From: CAYWYR01 sp964462685
GTDB lineage: Bacteria > Bacteroidota > Ignavibacteria > Kapaibacteriales > UBA2268
Direction: 5' to 3'
Assembly: GCA_964462685.1 (NCBI GenBank)
Contig: CAYWYR010000026.1
Location: forward strand, 1-32,618
Length of the DNA: 32,618 nucleotides
The notes beneath the pieces were generated by a model, which was given only the letters and a program-made list of their open reading frames with translations, was not told where the DNA came from and made no database searches. Below are positions 9,048 through 17,511 of this stretch, in pieces (position 1 is the first letter of the stretch; every line of letters begins with the position of its first letter). The translations under genes were made by a program, and so were the position numbers.

Positions 9048-9084
9048 AAGCCGATTTTGATTTGTGTTCAAGATCGGCTTTTTT
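9048..9084 (+). terminator. intrinsic terminator
   Basis: Inverted repeat AAGCCGAT ... ATCGGCTT (9048-9055 with 9073-9080) with a 17-base loop, followed by a run of T. It lies 20 bases after the secreted-protein gene stop at 9027. Confidence 0.8.
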
Positions 9085-9201
9085 AATTTTTATATCACAT
9101 ACAGAATATAAAAGTGGCATTGATACTTATCCTACGACCATTTTCCAGAGCATATTCTGTATCGAATAGGTAAAGGTTTAACACATATCGCCTTTAACAC
9201 G

Positions 9202-9209
9202 TATATTTG
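9202..9209 (+). promoter_or_regulatory. Bacteroidota-type promoter -7 box for the membrane protein-era pair
   Basis: TATATTTG matches the Bacteroidota -7 consensus TAnnTTTG exactly and sits 36 bases before the ATG at 9245, just after a terminator. No TTG was found at the expected -33 spacing, only a TTTA-rich stretch. Confidence 0.5.
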
Positions 9210-9244
9210 CAGTTACTAAGAATCAATACAACCTTATCGTTTAA

Positions 9245-9607
9245 ATGGCACAGAGAAAAGTACCCCCTACAAAAAGAAAGAAGAAGAAAGACGAACACGT
9301 ATCCTGGAACTTTCCGATCCAGAAAGAGAATTTCATCTGGATAGGGATTTCGCTCGGTGTTATACTGGTGGGTTATGTATTGCTGGCGCTCAGCATTACG
9401 GAGGACCCCGCCACTGTGGACGGGACTTGGAACAATTTCTTATCGGTAGAGGTCGCGCCTGTGGTTCTCGCTATCGGCTACTGTATCCTGTTGCCTTATG
9501 GCATTTTGAAAGGCAAGAAAATCACCCGTGACAAGTATTCTATCGCTATTGAGACTACTAAAACAACTGCCGATCCCACAGCGATAAAGTCAGACCAACC
9601 ACAGTAA
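9245..9607 (+). CDS. small two-helix membrane protein (DUF3098-like)
   Basis: A 120-residue protein with a strongly basic start (KRKKKKDE), then two transmembrane helices (FIWIGISLGVILVGYVLLAL and VAPVVLAIGYCILLPYGIL) separated by an acidic loop, then a polar tail. The arrangement (basic N-terminus, NF/NYI-type entry into helix 1, loop with DP, VAP entry into helix 2) resembles the small Bacteroidota DUF3098 proteins. It is longer at both ends, and the assignment is tentative. It starts 36 bases after a promoter box and is 25 bases from era, so the two are probably co-transcribed. Function unknown. Confidence 0.6.
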   Translation: MAQRKVPPTKRKKKKDEHVSWNFPIQKENFIWIGISLGVILVGYVLLALSITEDPATVDGTWNNFLSVEVAPVVLAIGYCILLPYGILKGKKITRDKYSIAIETTKTTADPTAIKSDQPQ

Positions 9608-9632
9608 AACCGGTTCTGCCGCAGGAATATCA

Positions 9633-10622
9633 ATGAACGACAAAGATAACAACCCGATAGAATCTGAAGACATCATCCCTGAGTCAGAACCTGAGACAGA
9701 TCCTGATACAACTCAGCCTGAGGCGCCTTTGGACACGAAGGCAGGTTATGTCGCTATTATAGGAATGCCCAACAGCGGCAAATCAACCCTACTAAACTCC
9801 ATACTCGGCACTAAGCTATCAATTGCTACACACAAGCCGCAGACTACCCGCAAGAACGTACTCGGGATACATTCTGAGAAAGATTTCCAGATCGTATTTC
9901 TAGATACCCCTGGTTTACTTAGGCCAAAGTACAGTATGCAGGAAAATATGATGGGATACGTTCAGAAAAGTGTTGAGGACGCTGATCTTCTCGTTATCGT
10001 AATCGATATTGAAAAATGGAACGGCTATGAGGCGTATTTCAGTAATGCGATACTAAAGCGGGTTCTGGAAAGCAGATTACCGAAGGTCGCTTTCCTAAAC
10101 AAGATCGATACAAAAAAGGATGTAAAAGACACGCTTCCTATAATCAAAGAGCTATCTGAGAAAGGCGATTTTGCTGAGATAGTTCCGGGTGCGGCTATCA
10201 AGCAGCACGGCCAGAAAGAGCTGATCGACACCATAGGCAAACATCTGCCGGCATCTCCTTTCTTCTACGATCCAGAGCTGCTTTCTACCCAACCTGAGCG
10301 GTTTTTCGTTTCCGAGCTTATACGGGAGCAGGTTTTCCTTTTGTATAAAGATGAAATACCATATTCTACTGAAGTAAACATAGTTGAGTTCAAGGAACGC
10401 GAAGACGGTAAATGGTTTATTTCGGCGGAAATAATCATCGAGCGCGATTCACAGAAGATTATAGTGATAGGTAAGCGCGGCGCCATGCTAAAGCAACTGG
10501 GTATGCGATCCCGCAAAGAGATAGAAGCCCATCTGGATCAATCGGTTTATCTCAGTTTATTCGTAAAAGTGCGGAATAAATGGCGTGATAATAATACGTA
10601 TCTGAGAAGTTACGGGTATTGA
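9633..10622 (+). CDS. era: GTPase Era
   Basis: A 329-residue GTPase that binds 16S rRNA during small-subunit maturation. G1 is GMPNSGKS at residues 44-51, the switch I threonines lie in KPQTTRKNVLG (68-78), G3 is DTPG at 91-94, and G4 is NKID at 156-159. The C-terminal half has the KH domain: REQVFLLYKDEIPYS, then VIGKRGAMLKQLGMRSRKEI, and the Era-typical end KWRDNNTYLRSYGY. The first 36 residues are an extra acidic tail rich in E, D, P and T; E. coli Era is about 300 residues. The neighbour upstream is a small membrane protein and downstream is convergent clpC. Confidence 0.96.
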   Translation: MNDKDNNPIESEDIIPESEPETDPDTTQPEAPLDTKAGYVAIIGMPNSGKSTLLNSILGTKLSIATHKPQTTRKNVLGIHSEKDFQIVFLDTPGLLRPKYSMQENMMGYVQKSVEDADLLVIVIDIEKWNGYEAYFSNAILKRVLESRLPKVAFLNKIDTKKDVKDTLPIIKELSEKGDFAEIVPGAAIKQHGQKELIDTIGKHLPASPFFYDPELLSTQPERFFVSELIREQVFLLYKDEIPYSTEVNIVEFKEREDGKWFISAEIIIERDSQKIIVIGKRGAMLKQLGMRSRKEIEAHLDQSVYLSLFVKVRNKWRDNNTYLRSYGY

Positions 10623-10676
10623 GACAATTCAACCCTATCCAGTGGATCGGGATAATAAATATGTAAAGTATAAAAG

Positions 10677-10703
10677 AAGGGAACAGTTTCTAGCTGTTCC
10701 CTT
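10677..10703. terminator. hairpin terminator between convergent era and clpC
   Basis: Perfect 10-bp inverted repeat AAGGGAACAG / CTGTTCCCTT around a 7-base loop. Read on the minus strand (end of clpC) it is followed by CTTTTAT, so it best serves clpC. The plus side has a poorer T tract. Confidence 0.7.
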
Positions 10704-10732
10704 ATAGTATTAATTACTATTTAAATAGCATA

Positions 10733-13306
10733 TCAATTAGGATTGATATCGCCGCCTTCTACGTCTATCTCGGCTTCCACATCGATATTATCGAGGCCTT
10801 TTAGCTCTGGTTTTTTAAGCTCTTTTTCGTCGATGACTTTTTCGCCACCTTCAAATTTGAAGCTTAGTTTATCACCGTCCTCGGCTACGTCGGCTGTGAT
10901 CTGTGAGCCAGGGTTTATATTACCTGAAAGCATTTCTTCCGCTAGCTCATCTTCTACGAATTTTTGCAGGGCACGGCGAAGCGGTCTTGCTCCGTATTTC
11001 TCATCCCAACCTTTTTCAGAGAGGAAGTCCTTAGCTTTATCTGTAAAGGAAAGTGATACTTTATTCTGGCTAAGTCTATCTCGCAGGTATTGAACCTGTA
11101 TTTCGATAATTTTTCTGATATCTTTGGTCTGCAGTTTTCTGAAAATCAGGAAGTCATCAATACGGTTAAGGAACTCAGGGGTAAACATGTTTTTTAGTGA
11201 TCCTTCGATAACTGATTTCATGTTCTCGTAATCTGAGCCTTCCTCACGTAGCCCGAAGCCTATTTTACCGCCTTCTTTTACGTCCAGCGTACCGGCGTTT
11301 GATGTCATAATGATTACTGTGTTCTTGAAATCGACTTTGCGGCCGAGGCCATCAGTCAATACACCGTCATCAAATACCTGAAGTAGTAGGTTAAAGACAT
11401 CTGGGTGAGCTTTTTCTATCTCATCAAGCAGGATAATCGAATACGGCTTGCGTCTTACTTTTTCTGTAAGCTGTCCACCTTCTTCATATCCCACATATCC
11501 CGGAGGTGCCCCTACAAGCCTTGATACGGAGAATTTCTCCATATACTCGGACATATCCACCCTGATAAGTGCTTCCTCAGATTCGAATAGAGTTCTGGCG
11601 AGCACTTTCGCTAGCTCGGTTTTACCTACACCTGTCGGGCCTAAGAACATAAAGCTACCTATTGGGCGCTTCGGATCTTTAAGGCCTGCACGCGCACGGC
11701 GGATCGATTTGGCGAGTGACTCTATCGCAGCATCCTGACCAATTACTTGCTCTTTAAGCTCATTCTGCAAATTCATCAGTTTGCTGGATTCAGTTTCGTG
11801 TACTTTGTTTACTGGTACACCTGTTATCATAGATACAACGTCGGAAATATCTTCCTCTGTTACAGGGTAAACCCTTTCGTCGGATTCATCTTCCCACTTC
11901 TGTTTTGCATCCTCAAGTTCTTGCTGAAGTTTTTTCTCCAGATCTCTAAGGCGCGCAGCTTCTTCAAAGTTCTGTTTTTTAACGACCTTAGTCTTCTCAT
12001 CTTTAACATCGTTGATCTGTGCTTCCAGATCCGTGATTTCTTTCGGTACTACTATATTGGTAAGGTGTACCTTAGAACCTGCTTCATCAATTACATCGAT
12101 TGCTTTATCGGGGAAAGCACGGTCTGGGATATAGCGCTCTGCCATTTCAACGGCATATTGTATCGCTTCATCTGTATATGCTACTTTGTGGTGCTTCTCG
12201 TAAGTTTCCTTGATGTTTTTCAGTATCTGGTGAGTCTCTTCTTTTGATGGCTGCTCTACGAGTATCTTTTGGAATCTACGCTCTAAGGCGCCGTCCTTTT
12301 CGATATTCTGGCGGTATTCATCTAGAGTTGTGGCACCGATACATTGCAGTTCGCCGCGGGCAAGTGCGGGCTTGAACATATTACTTGCATCGAGAGAGCC
12401 CGAAGCGCCCCCAGCACCAACGATAGTATGCAGCTCATCGATAAAGAGTATGATATCATCTGCCTTTTCCAGTTCGGTAAGCACAGCCTTCATTCTTTCC
12501 TCAAACTGGCCGCGGTATTTGGTACCTGCCACAAGCCCAGCCACATCCAGTGAGATAATACGCTTATCGAATAATGCGCGTGATACTTTTTTGTTGACGA
12601 TTCTAAGTGCCAAACCTTCCACTACCGCTGTTTTACCAACGCCTGGCTCACCGATAAGAACTGGATTGTTCTTTTTACGGCGGGCAAGTACCTGCGATAC
12701 ACGTTCGATTTCTTTCTGGCGGCCTACAACGGGATCCAGCTTACCTTCTGTGGCAAGTTTGGTAAGATCACGCCCGAAGTTGTCAAGAACAGGTGTTTTT
12801 ACCTTTTCTTTGGCCTTGGAGCCTGTAGTTGTTTTTGTTTTTGTGGTTGATTTAGGAGCAGAGCCTGTACCACCGTTTTGTATATCCTCAGCTTCCCTAC
12901 GAACTACATCATAAGTGATGCCGAACTGGGATAATATCTGAGCTGCGATGTTTTCTTCATCACGCAGCAAGGATAAAAGAAGGTGTTCCGTCCCGATTTT
13001 ATCAGTACGGAAAAGCTTTGCTTCTAAGTATGTGATCTTCAGAACTTTCTCAGCCTGCTTTGTAAGTGGCACATTGCCGAGAGAAAGTGATGTAGATGTA
13101 GTCTTTATGGTATCTTCGATACCTTTCTTTAATCTGTATAAGTCTTGGGTCAGGTTGCGAAGAATCTTCGCCGCCATACCGTCCCCTTCCCTCAGAATAC
13201 CAAGGAGCAGGTGTTCGGTACCGATGTAATCATGGCCGAGCCTGAGAGCTTCTTCTCTGGAGAGCCTGATTACTTCATTGACCCTGTTTGAAAATTTTCC
13301 ATCCAT
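10733..13306 (-). CDS. clpC: ClpC-type ATP-dependent protease ATPase subunit
   Basis: An 857-residue Hsp100 ATPase that unfolds substrates for the ClpP peptidase. Two Clp N repeats (residues 1-145) are followed by a Lys/Thr-rich linker (150-172). AAA1 has Walker A GEPGVGKT at 219-226 and an HTIVGAGG loop. A UVR-like coiled-coil (KKQNFEEAARLRDLEKKLQQ) sits between the ATPase modules and marks ClpC rather than ClpA or ClpB. AAA2 has GPTGVGKTELAK and the ClpP-docking region with IGFG. The C-terminus has an extra acidic tail (DNIDVEAEIDVEGGDINPN). An AAGGAC site precedes the ATG. No CIRCE or CtsR-like operator was seen upstream, and no clpP is in the window. Confidence 0.96.
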   Translation of the reverse strand: MDGKFSNRVNEVIRLSREEALRLGHDYIGTEHLLLGILREGDGMAAKILRNLTQDLYRLKKGIEDTIKTTSTSLSLGNVPLTKQAEKVLKITYLEAKLFRTDKIGTEHLLLSLLRDEENIAAQILSQFGITYDVVRREAEDIQNGGTGSAPKSTTKTKTTTGSKAKEKVKTPVLDNFGRDLTKLATEGKLDPVVGRQKEIERVSQVLARRKKNNPVLIGEPGVGKTAVVEGLALRIVNKKVSRALFDKRIISLDVAGLVAGTKYRGQFEERMKAVLTELEKADDIILFIDELHTIVGAGGASGSLDASNMFKPALARGELQCIGATTLDEYRQNIEKDGALERRFQKILVEQPSKEETHQILKNIKETYEKHHKVAYTDEAIQYAVEMAERYIPDRAFPDKAIDVIDEAGSKVHLTNIVVPKEITDLEAQINDVKDEKTKVVKKQNFEEAARLRDLEKKLQQELEDAKQKWEDESDERVYPVTEEDISDVVSMITGVPVNKVHETESSKLMNLQNELKEQVIGQDAAIESLAKSIRRARAGLKDPKRPIGSFMFLGPTGVGKTELAKVLARTLFESEEALIRVDMSEYMEKFSVSRLVGAPPGYVGYEEGGQLTEKVRRKPYSIILLDEIEKAHPDVFNLLLQVFDDGVLTDGLGRKVDFKNTVIIMTSNAGTLDVKEGGKIGFGLREEGSDYENMKSVIEGSLKNMFTPEFLNRIDDFLIFRKLQTKDIRKIIEIQVQYLRDRLSQNKVSLSFTDKAKDFLSEKGWDEKYGARPLRRALQKFVEDELAEEMLSGNINPGSQITADVAEDGDKLSFKFEGGEKVIDEKELKKPELKGLDNIDVEAEIDVEGGDINPN

Positions 13307-14143
13307 ATTATTAGTCCTTATGCTGTTCCCTTATGGGTAGCTATAGGCTGATCGAAAACAACTTTTATCCGAAAAGTGGAGATCAAAAAGAATATAACAA
13401 AGGGAGTTCTACATTCTATATGTCAATTATCTGTGACTTCTCTTATAGATATTACAAAGCAGAACCTTCTAAGTTTCCTTTTCATATTCTAATCTGAGAA
13501 GCGGTTATATATCATCAGTAACGTAAGAGGGTTATAAAGCCACTACTTTACAAAACTTTCTTGATACAAACAACTATAGTGTAATAACGTGCCAAGGGGT
13601 ACTCTATGTTACCTGTGGCGAAAGTAATGCACTTTTGTCACCAAAATAGGTTGTTTTGCTGGGTGAAATAGGGTAGTATGACAGAATGGCGTGTTGTTTT
13701 ATTTCTCAAATTCAAACTTTAAAAAGTTGATTGGACTTGAGGTTTTATGTTAAAGATTGTTTTAGCGGCTGTTTAGCGGTTATACTATGGTTTTATAAAA
13801 GTATAGAAGAAACATACTTCTTAAAGAGATTAAGCTAAATCGGTTTGTATCTATACTTAATCAGTATCAAAATGAATTATACTAATTCTCAATAAATCTG
13901 AGGCTATGATAAAGAGCGCTTATACATAATAATTATCAACTTTGGTATTGTGTTAATTTCACAAAAAGTATAAAATATATAGATAGAATCTTATTAACAT
14001 AGAAAGGACATATGTATATAGCAATATAGCAAAGAAATATATAGTGGAGCTACAATAAATAATTTTATCTTACATCTAAATGTATATAATAATAAACTCA
14101 CACTAAAGTGAGAGTATTTTATTAATTATATCAGGGAGCTATC
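13307..14143. other. 837-base gene-free A+T-rich region
   Basis: This lies between divergent clpC and the poly-C gene. No frame encodes a convincing protein, and no tRNA-like cloverleaf was seen. It contains the clpC upstream region, a short GTTTAGCGG-type direct repeat near 13760-13780, and a 5-bp hairpin just before the leader at 14125. It is unusually long for this gene-dense window and may hold the promoter and control sites of the switchable locus or an unrecognised small RNA. Confidence 0.5.
14097..14112. repeat. small inverted repeat before the poly-C gene
   Basis: CTCAC-ACTAAA-GTGAG, followed by AGTATTTTATT, lies about 30 bases before the ATG at 14144. It could be a weak attenuator-type hairpin or an operator. 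Confidence 0.3.
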
Positions 14144-14146
14144 ATG
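14125..14146 (+). promoter_or_regulatory. ribosome-binding leader fixing the start of the poly-C gene
   Basis: ATTATATCAGGGAGCT followed by ATCATG. The AGGGAG site is at normal distance from the ATG at 14144, and the leader is almost identical to that at 7770-7790. This supports 14144 as the real start despite the downstream frameshift. Confidence 0.65.
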
Positions 14147-14912
14147 CTTAACATAATCCCCCCCCCCCCGAAACCTTTCAATTTTAAAGAAAGGTGTTAG
14201 AGAAAGCCAGTATATAAAATACCTAACTGGTATATTTATACTAGTACTGTGTATAGGTATATTACCTAAAGAGGCTGATGCACAAGGTATAGAGCCTTGT
14301 TATCCAGATTGTGAAACCAGCATTTGGATGCCCGTGCCACCTGCTGCTGCATTGGAAACTACTGTTTTAATTTGCGGTGGGACTGTGCCGGTAAAAGTAA
14401 GGTATCGTACAAGATACGCCTGTAATCTGTGGTATGATGTATTTATAGAAGTCATAGGTGATGATCCTAGTACACCTAACAATGAATTGCAAGACGCTTT
14501 AAACTGTAGCAGCGGTGATCTCAACCTTGTTATGCAGCAAGTTACCGAACAAATCCTCATAATGAACCCAATGAACTTCCCCCCTATGACACCTGCAACT
14601 GGATGTGAGGAAAACTGGAGGGTCATGAACGGCTCATGCTGGGCAGTAACAGATAAATTTCAGCACGTAGGACCCCCGCCATCAGAAAACCCAGTAGTTA
14701 ATCCAGCTGATTATGGATATGACGTATGGGCAATGCCTTGTGAAGGCACATTATGTTGCCTTGAACGCTTTGAGATCTGTATAGATCCCCAAGGGGATAG
14801 GACTATTACTCCTGGTGGATTCTCTCCTATTGGAAAGATTGATGACTGTCCTGACGATCCTAATAATCCTAGTGAAAAATGCATACCTGTATGCGGTTCA
14901 ATCAATAGATAG
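14144..14912 (+). CDS. phase-variable cysteine-rich secreted protein, out of frame in this sequence
   Basis: From the ATG at 14144 the frame reads MLNIIPPPPKPFNFKERC and stops at 14198-14200. Removing one C from the 12-C run (14158-14169) joins it to a long frame: MLNIIPPPRNLSILKKGVRE, then a hydrophobic segment (YLTGIFILVLCIGILPKEAD) ending in AQ. This is a good signal peptide, and the protein continues open to 14912 for about 255 residues. The long frame has no start of its own, because a TAA at 14154 closes it upstream and no ATG, GTG or TTG follows until 14328, after the signal peptide. The mature part has about ten cysteines, including CEGTLCCLERFEICID, suggesting disulfides. No family was recognised and no T9SS domain was seen. 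A small T9SS-like cargo gene follows after 10 bases. Confidence 0.7.
14158..14169 (+). repeat. poly-C tract (12 C) inside a coding start: candidate phase-variation switch
   Basis: Twelve consecutive C bases begin in codon 5 of the gene that starts at 14144. Runs of 11 (or 8 or 14) C would put the ATG in frame with the signal peptide and the mature protein. Twelve gives an 18-residue dead end. Homopolymers of this length are slippage-prone. Confidence 0.8.
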
Positions 14913-14922
14913 GAGAAAAGCA

Positions 14923-15369
14923 ATGAAAATGAGATTATTTTTGACTTCAGTTGTTATTCTATTTACAACGGTATGCTACTCGCAAAACATTACATACAAA
15001 TATCCAGATGGTAGTTATAAAGTTTCTGATAACAATGGTAAAACATGGAAACATTATGACATACCAAAGATTACATTTATCTACGAGAATTTTACAAAAA
15101 TATCCGAAGATAACGGTAAGACTTGGATAAAAGTAGAAGAAGCAGTAAATATGACTGGTTTTATAGTATCTGAGGATTTTATTCACATAGATGCAATAAC
15201 GGACAAAAAGCCAGTTTCATATAGATTAATGACTGACAATGGGAACGTGGTTGAAGAAGATGAAATAAAACAGGAGTATATTATGTTCCAAAAAGAATAT
15301 AGTGGTCTGCATTTCATCATACTTGAATACGATAACGAGAAAAGCGAGATATATAAACTATTGTTTTAA
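14923..15369 (+). CDS. small secreted T9SS-like cargo protein
   Basis: The ATG at 14923 is chosen because AGGAGAAAAGCA precedes it and it opens a signal peptide (KMRLFLTSVVILFTTVCYSQ). The 148-residue protein has two short beta repeats, SDNNGKTWKHYD and SEDNGKTWIKVEE. These resemble the DNGKTW blades of BNR/sorting-type propellers. The last 70 residues (FIHIDAI, then VSYRLMTDNGNVVEEDEI, then SGLHFIILEYDNEKSEIYKLLF) follow the strand order of a T9SS type A sorting domain but lack the YPNP motif. It lies 10 bases after the phase-variable gene and before a terminator, so the two probably share a transcript. Function unknown. Confidence 0.75.
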   Translation: MKMRLFLTSVVILFTTVCYSQNITYKYPDGSYKVSDNNGKTWKHYDIPKITFIYENFTKISEDNGKTWIKVEEAVNMTGFIVSEDFIHIDAITDKKPVSYRLMTDNGNVVEEDEIKQEYIMFQKEYSGLHFIILEYDNEKSEIYKLLF

Positions 15370-15375
15370 TAATAC

Positions 15376-15410
15376 AGCCGCACTCAAAGTTATTGGGTGC
15401 GGCTTATTTT
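15376..15410 (+). terminator. intrinsic terminator or attenuator
   Basis: Perfect 8-bp stem AGCCGCAC / GTGCGGCT (15376-15383 with 15397-15404), followed by TATTTT. It ends only about 15 bases before the ATG at 15424, so it also lies in the leader of the next gene. Confidence 0.7.
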
Positions 15411-15423
15411 AGGAGAAGTTAAT

Positions 15424-17511
15424 ATGAAAACAATTTTTACTGTTTTGATTCTATTTCTATTTACCGATACTATGGCTCAAAATTGGCAATCCATTAACAA
15501 AACATTATGGGACTACAATGTCAATGATGTTTGCGCAGTAGATGAAAATAACATAATCGCTGTAGGTGATTTTGGATCTGTATATAAAGTTCATCTCGGT
15601 GTCTCCGGAGATGACGATACGGAATATATAAGAGCTGATGACAATGATGGTTCCTTTAATGACGTTAATTATATTGATGAGAGTTTTCTTGCAGTAGGTG
15701 AAAATGGCATGTTTTATAAGTCTGACTCTACTGGTGAGAATTGGCAAAAGTATTTATTGACTACTGACGAGAACTTAATAGCTATTGGCAAGATAGGTGT
15801 TGATATTATTATAGTTGGCGAAACGAAAATCTACAAAGTAGATGATCAGAATTTCAAAATCAAAGAAATATTTGACTTGCCGTATAATTATAATTATATA
15901 ACCTTTGCCAATGATATAATATATGCGGTTGGTGATAATGGTCTGTTATTTACTTATAATGGTAGTAACTATCGAGAGCATGATAGTGGTACAGATGAAG
16001 ATATTACTGTTATTTTTTATGATGATAATGGTAATATATACTTTACTCCTAAAAATTCTCGGATAATAAAAGCTAACGAAAGTTTAGATAGTTTAATCGA
16101 AATAGAATTGACACAGCCAATTGATGAAGTTTTTACAGCTGGCATGGTGGGAGAAAATAATATTGCTGCAGTAGCCGTTATCGAAAGCAATTATCTTGAG
16201 TTAGCCTTAGATATTGATAATAGCAGACTCTATATATCCCCGTTTATATCAGGTGTAAGTGCCCAGATTATTGGTTTTCATCCTTTACCAAATTCTGATA
16301 TTAGTTTCTACCATGGACCAAATGGATTATTGGGCTTAGTCTATGATACCCAATTTGGAGAAAACTTCAGGGGTTTTAACTTACATTTTAATATCTATTT
16401 GCCAAGTTTAGATATAATAGACTTAATAAAAAATGAAACAGGTAGTGTTTACATCAGAGGGAATAATAGTATTAAAACAATGAAAGGGGACTGGAATATT
16501 ACTGACCACTCTGAAGAAAGAAATGCATATCCAGTTGGTAATGCAGGCGGCAAGAATTACTATTTAGGAAAGACTTTTAATGCCACTTCACGATGGAGGC
16601 AAGTATTATATTATATTGAAAATGGTAATCGTGTAGATATAGATACCTCATTAACAGGTGCCCAACGCTATAAGTATTATGAAAATGATAATAAACTGAT
16701 CGCTTATGGTAATAGAATGATTTATGTGATTGACAAAAATACTTTTACCCCTGCAAGCATTGATGAACCTGATTTTTTTATTTCCTCCCTTATAGAGCAT
16801 GAAAACGGTATATATTATGCAGCATCAGGAAACACAATACACTCCAGTAACGATCTTGTAAACTGGAAGTTATTTAAAGAAAATGATAATAATTATGATT
16901 TACCTACACTTATAAGTTCAGGTAGCAAACTTTATTTAGGTGATAATACAGGGTTGTTCCATGATAAGACTTATATAATAACTGATTTATTTTCTGGTGA
17001 TACTGTTACCAGTTTTTATTCCGGTCAACACATTACTTATCTAGAACAACACGGCACTTTTATTGGTTTAGCTACGGGTTTGAATAGTTATATCTCTTAT
17101 AGCCGTAATGGAGGTACAAGCTGGACCATAGATAGTGTAGATAACGCTAACCAGATTTATGGCGTTCTAGAGTTTAATGATCATCTTGTGGCTTATTCTC
17201 AAAATGATATTTTTATAAAGCCTATAACTGTATCATCAGTAAATGAAAATCATAGTAGATGGGTAACACAAGATTATACTATATTCCCGAACCCATCTAA
17301 TGCTGGAGAAACTGTATCAATATCCAACTTATCATTCGAGACTGATTATAATGCGGAGTATACATTAGTTAACCTTAATGGTAGTATAATTGATAAAGGA
17401 TATTTAAATAACAATACATTGACCCTACCACCAAGTTTAGCTTCACAAAATTACTATTTACTTATTAACCAAAGTGGACAAATCTACACTACTGTTATTT
17501 CAATAGAATAG
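15424..17511 (+). CDS. large secreted propeller-like protein with T9SS sorting domain
   Basis: The ATG at 15424 follows TAGGAGAAGTTAAT. A GTG at 15397 in the same frame lies inside a terminator stem and is rejected. The 695-residue protein has a signal peptide (KTIFTVLILFLFTDTMAQ) and repeated beta blades such as NNIIAVGDFGSVYKV, ESFLAVGENGMFYKS and NGGTSWTIDSV, suggesting a photosystem-stability-factor or BNR-like propeller. It ends in a T9SS type A domain of about 80 residues starting at YTIFPNPSNAGETVSISNLS. That domain directs export across the outer membrane and is normally cleaved, with lipid attachment or release of the passenger. No catalytic motif is visible. A+T-rich. It has no terminator-type hairpin of its own in the 246 bases after it. 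Confidence 0.85.
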   Translation: MKTIFTVLILFLFTDTMAQNWQSINKTLWDYNVNDVCAVDENNIIAVGDFGSVYKVHLGVSGDDDTEYIRADDNDGSFNDVNYIDESFLAVGENGMFYKSDSTGENWQKYLLTTDENLIAIGKIGVDIIIVGETKIYKVDDQNFKIKEIFDLPYNYNYITFANDIIYAVGDNGLLFTYNGSNYREHDSGTDEDITVIFYDDNGNIYFTPKNSRIIKANESLDSLIEIELTQPIDEVFTAGMVGENNIAAVAVIESNYLELALDIDNSRLYISPFISGVSAQIIGFHPLPNSDISFYHGPNGLLGLVYDTQFGENFRGFNLHFNIYLPSLDIIDLIKNETGSVYIRGNNSIKTMKGDWNITDHSEERNAYPVGNAGGKNYYLGKTFNATSRWRQVLYYIENGNRVDIDTSLTGAQRYKYYENDNKLIAYGNRMIYVIDKNTFTPASIDEPDFFISSLIEHENGIYYAASGNTIHSSNDLVNWKLFKENDNNYDLPTLISSGSKLYLGDNTGLFHDKTYIITDLFSGDTVTSFYSGQHITYLEQHGTFIGLATGLNSYISYSRNGGTSWTIDSVDNANQIYGVLEFNDHLVAYSQNDIFIKPITVSSVNENHSRWVTQDYTIFPNPSNAGETVSISNLSFETDYNAEYTLVNLNGSIIDKGYLNNNTLTLPPSLASQNYYLLINQSGQIYTTVISIE

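Noticed and set aside
10743..13229. Several plus-strand open frames of 69-194 codons inside clpC
   Set aside because: They are antisense shadows of a highly conserved gene, with skewed Ser- and Phe-rich composition.
10693..13334. 13-base direct repeat GCTGTTCCCTTAT flanking clpC (10693-10705 and 13322-13334)
   Set aside because: Repeats of this length are expected by chance in a window of this size, and the first copy is half of a terminator stem. There is no sign of a mobile element.
13307..14143. Search for a CIRCE or CtsR operator, tRNA or tmRNA in the long intergenic region
   Set aside because: No matching inverted repeat or cloverleaf was found by eye.
14815..14922. Upstream start for the 148-residue protein
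   Set aside because: It would overlap the end of the previous gene and bury the signal peptide. The ATG at 14923 has a strong AGGAG site.
15397..15423. GTG start at 15397 for the 695-residue protein
   Set aside because: It lies inside the terminator stem. The ATG at 15424 has a proper ribosome-binding site and opens directly into the signal peptide.
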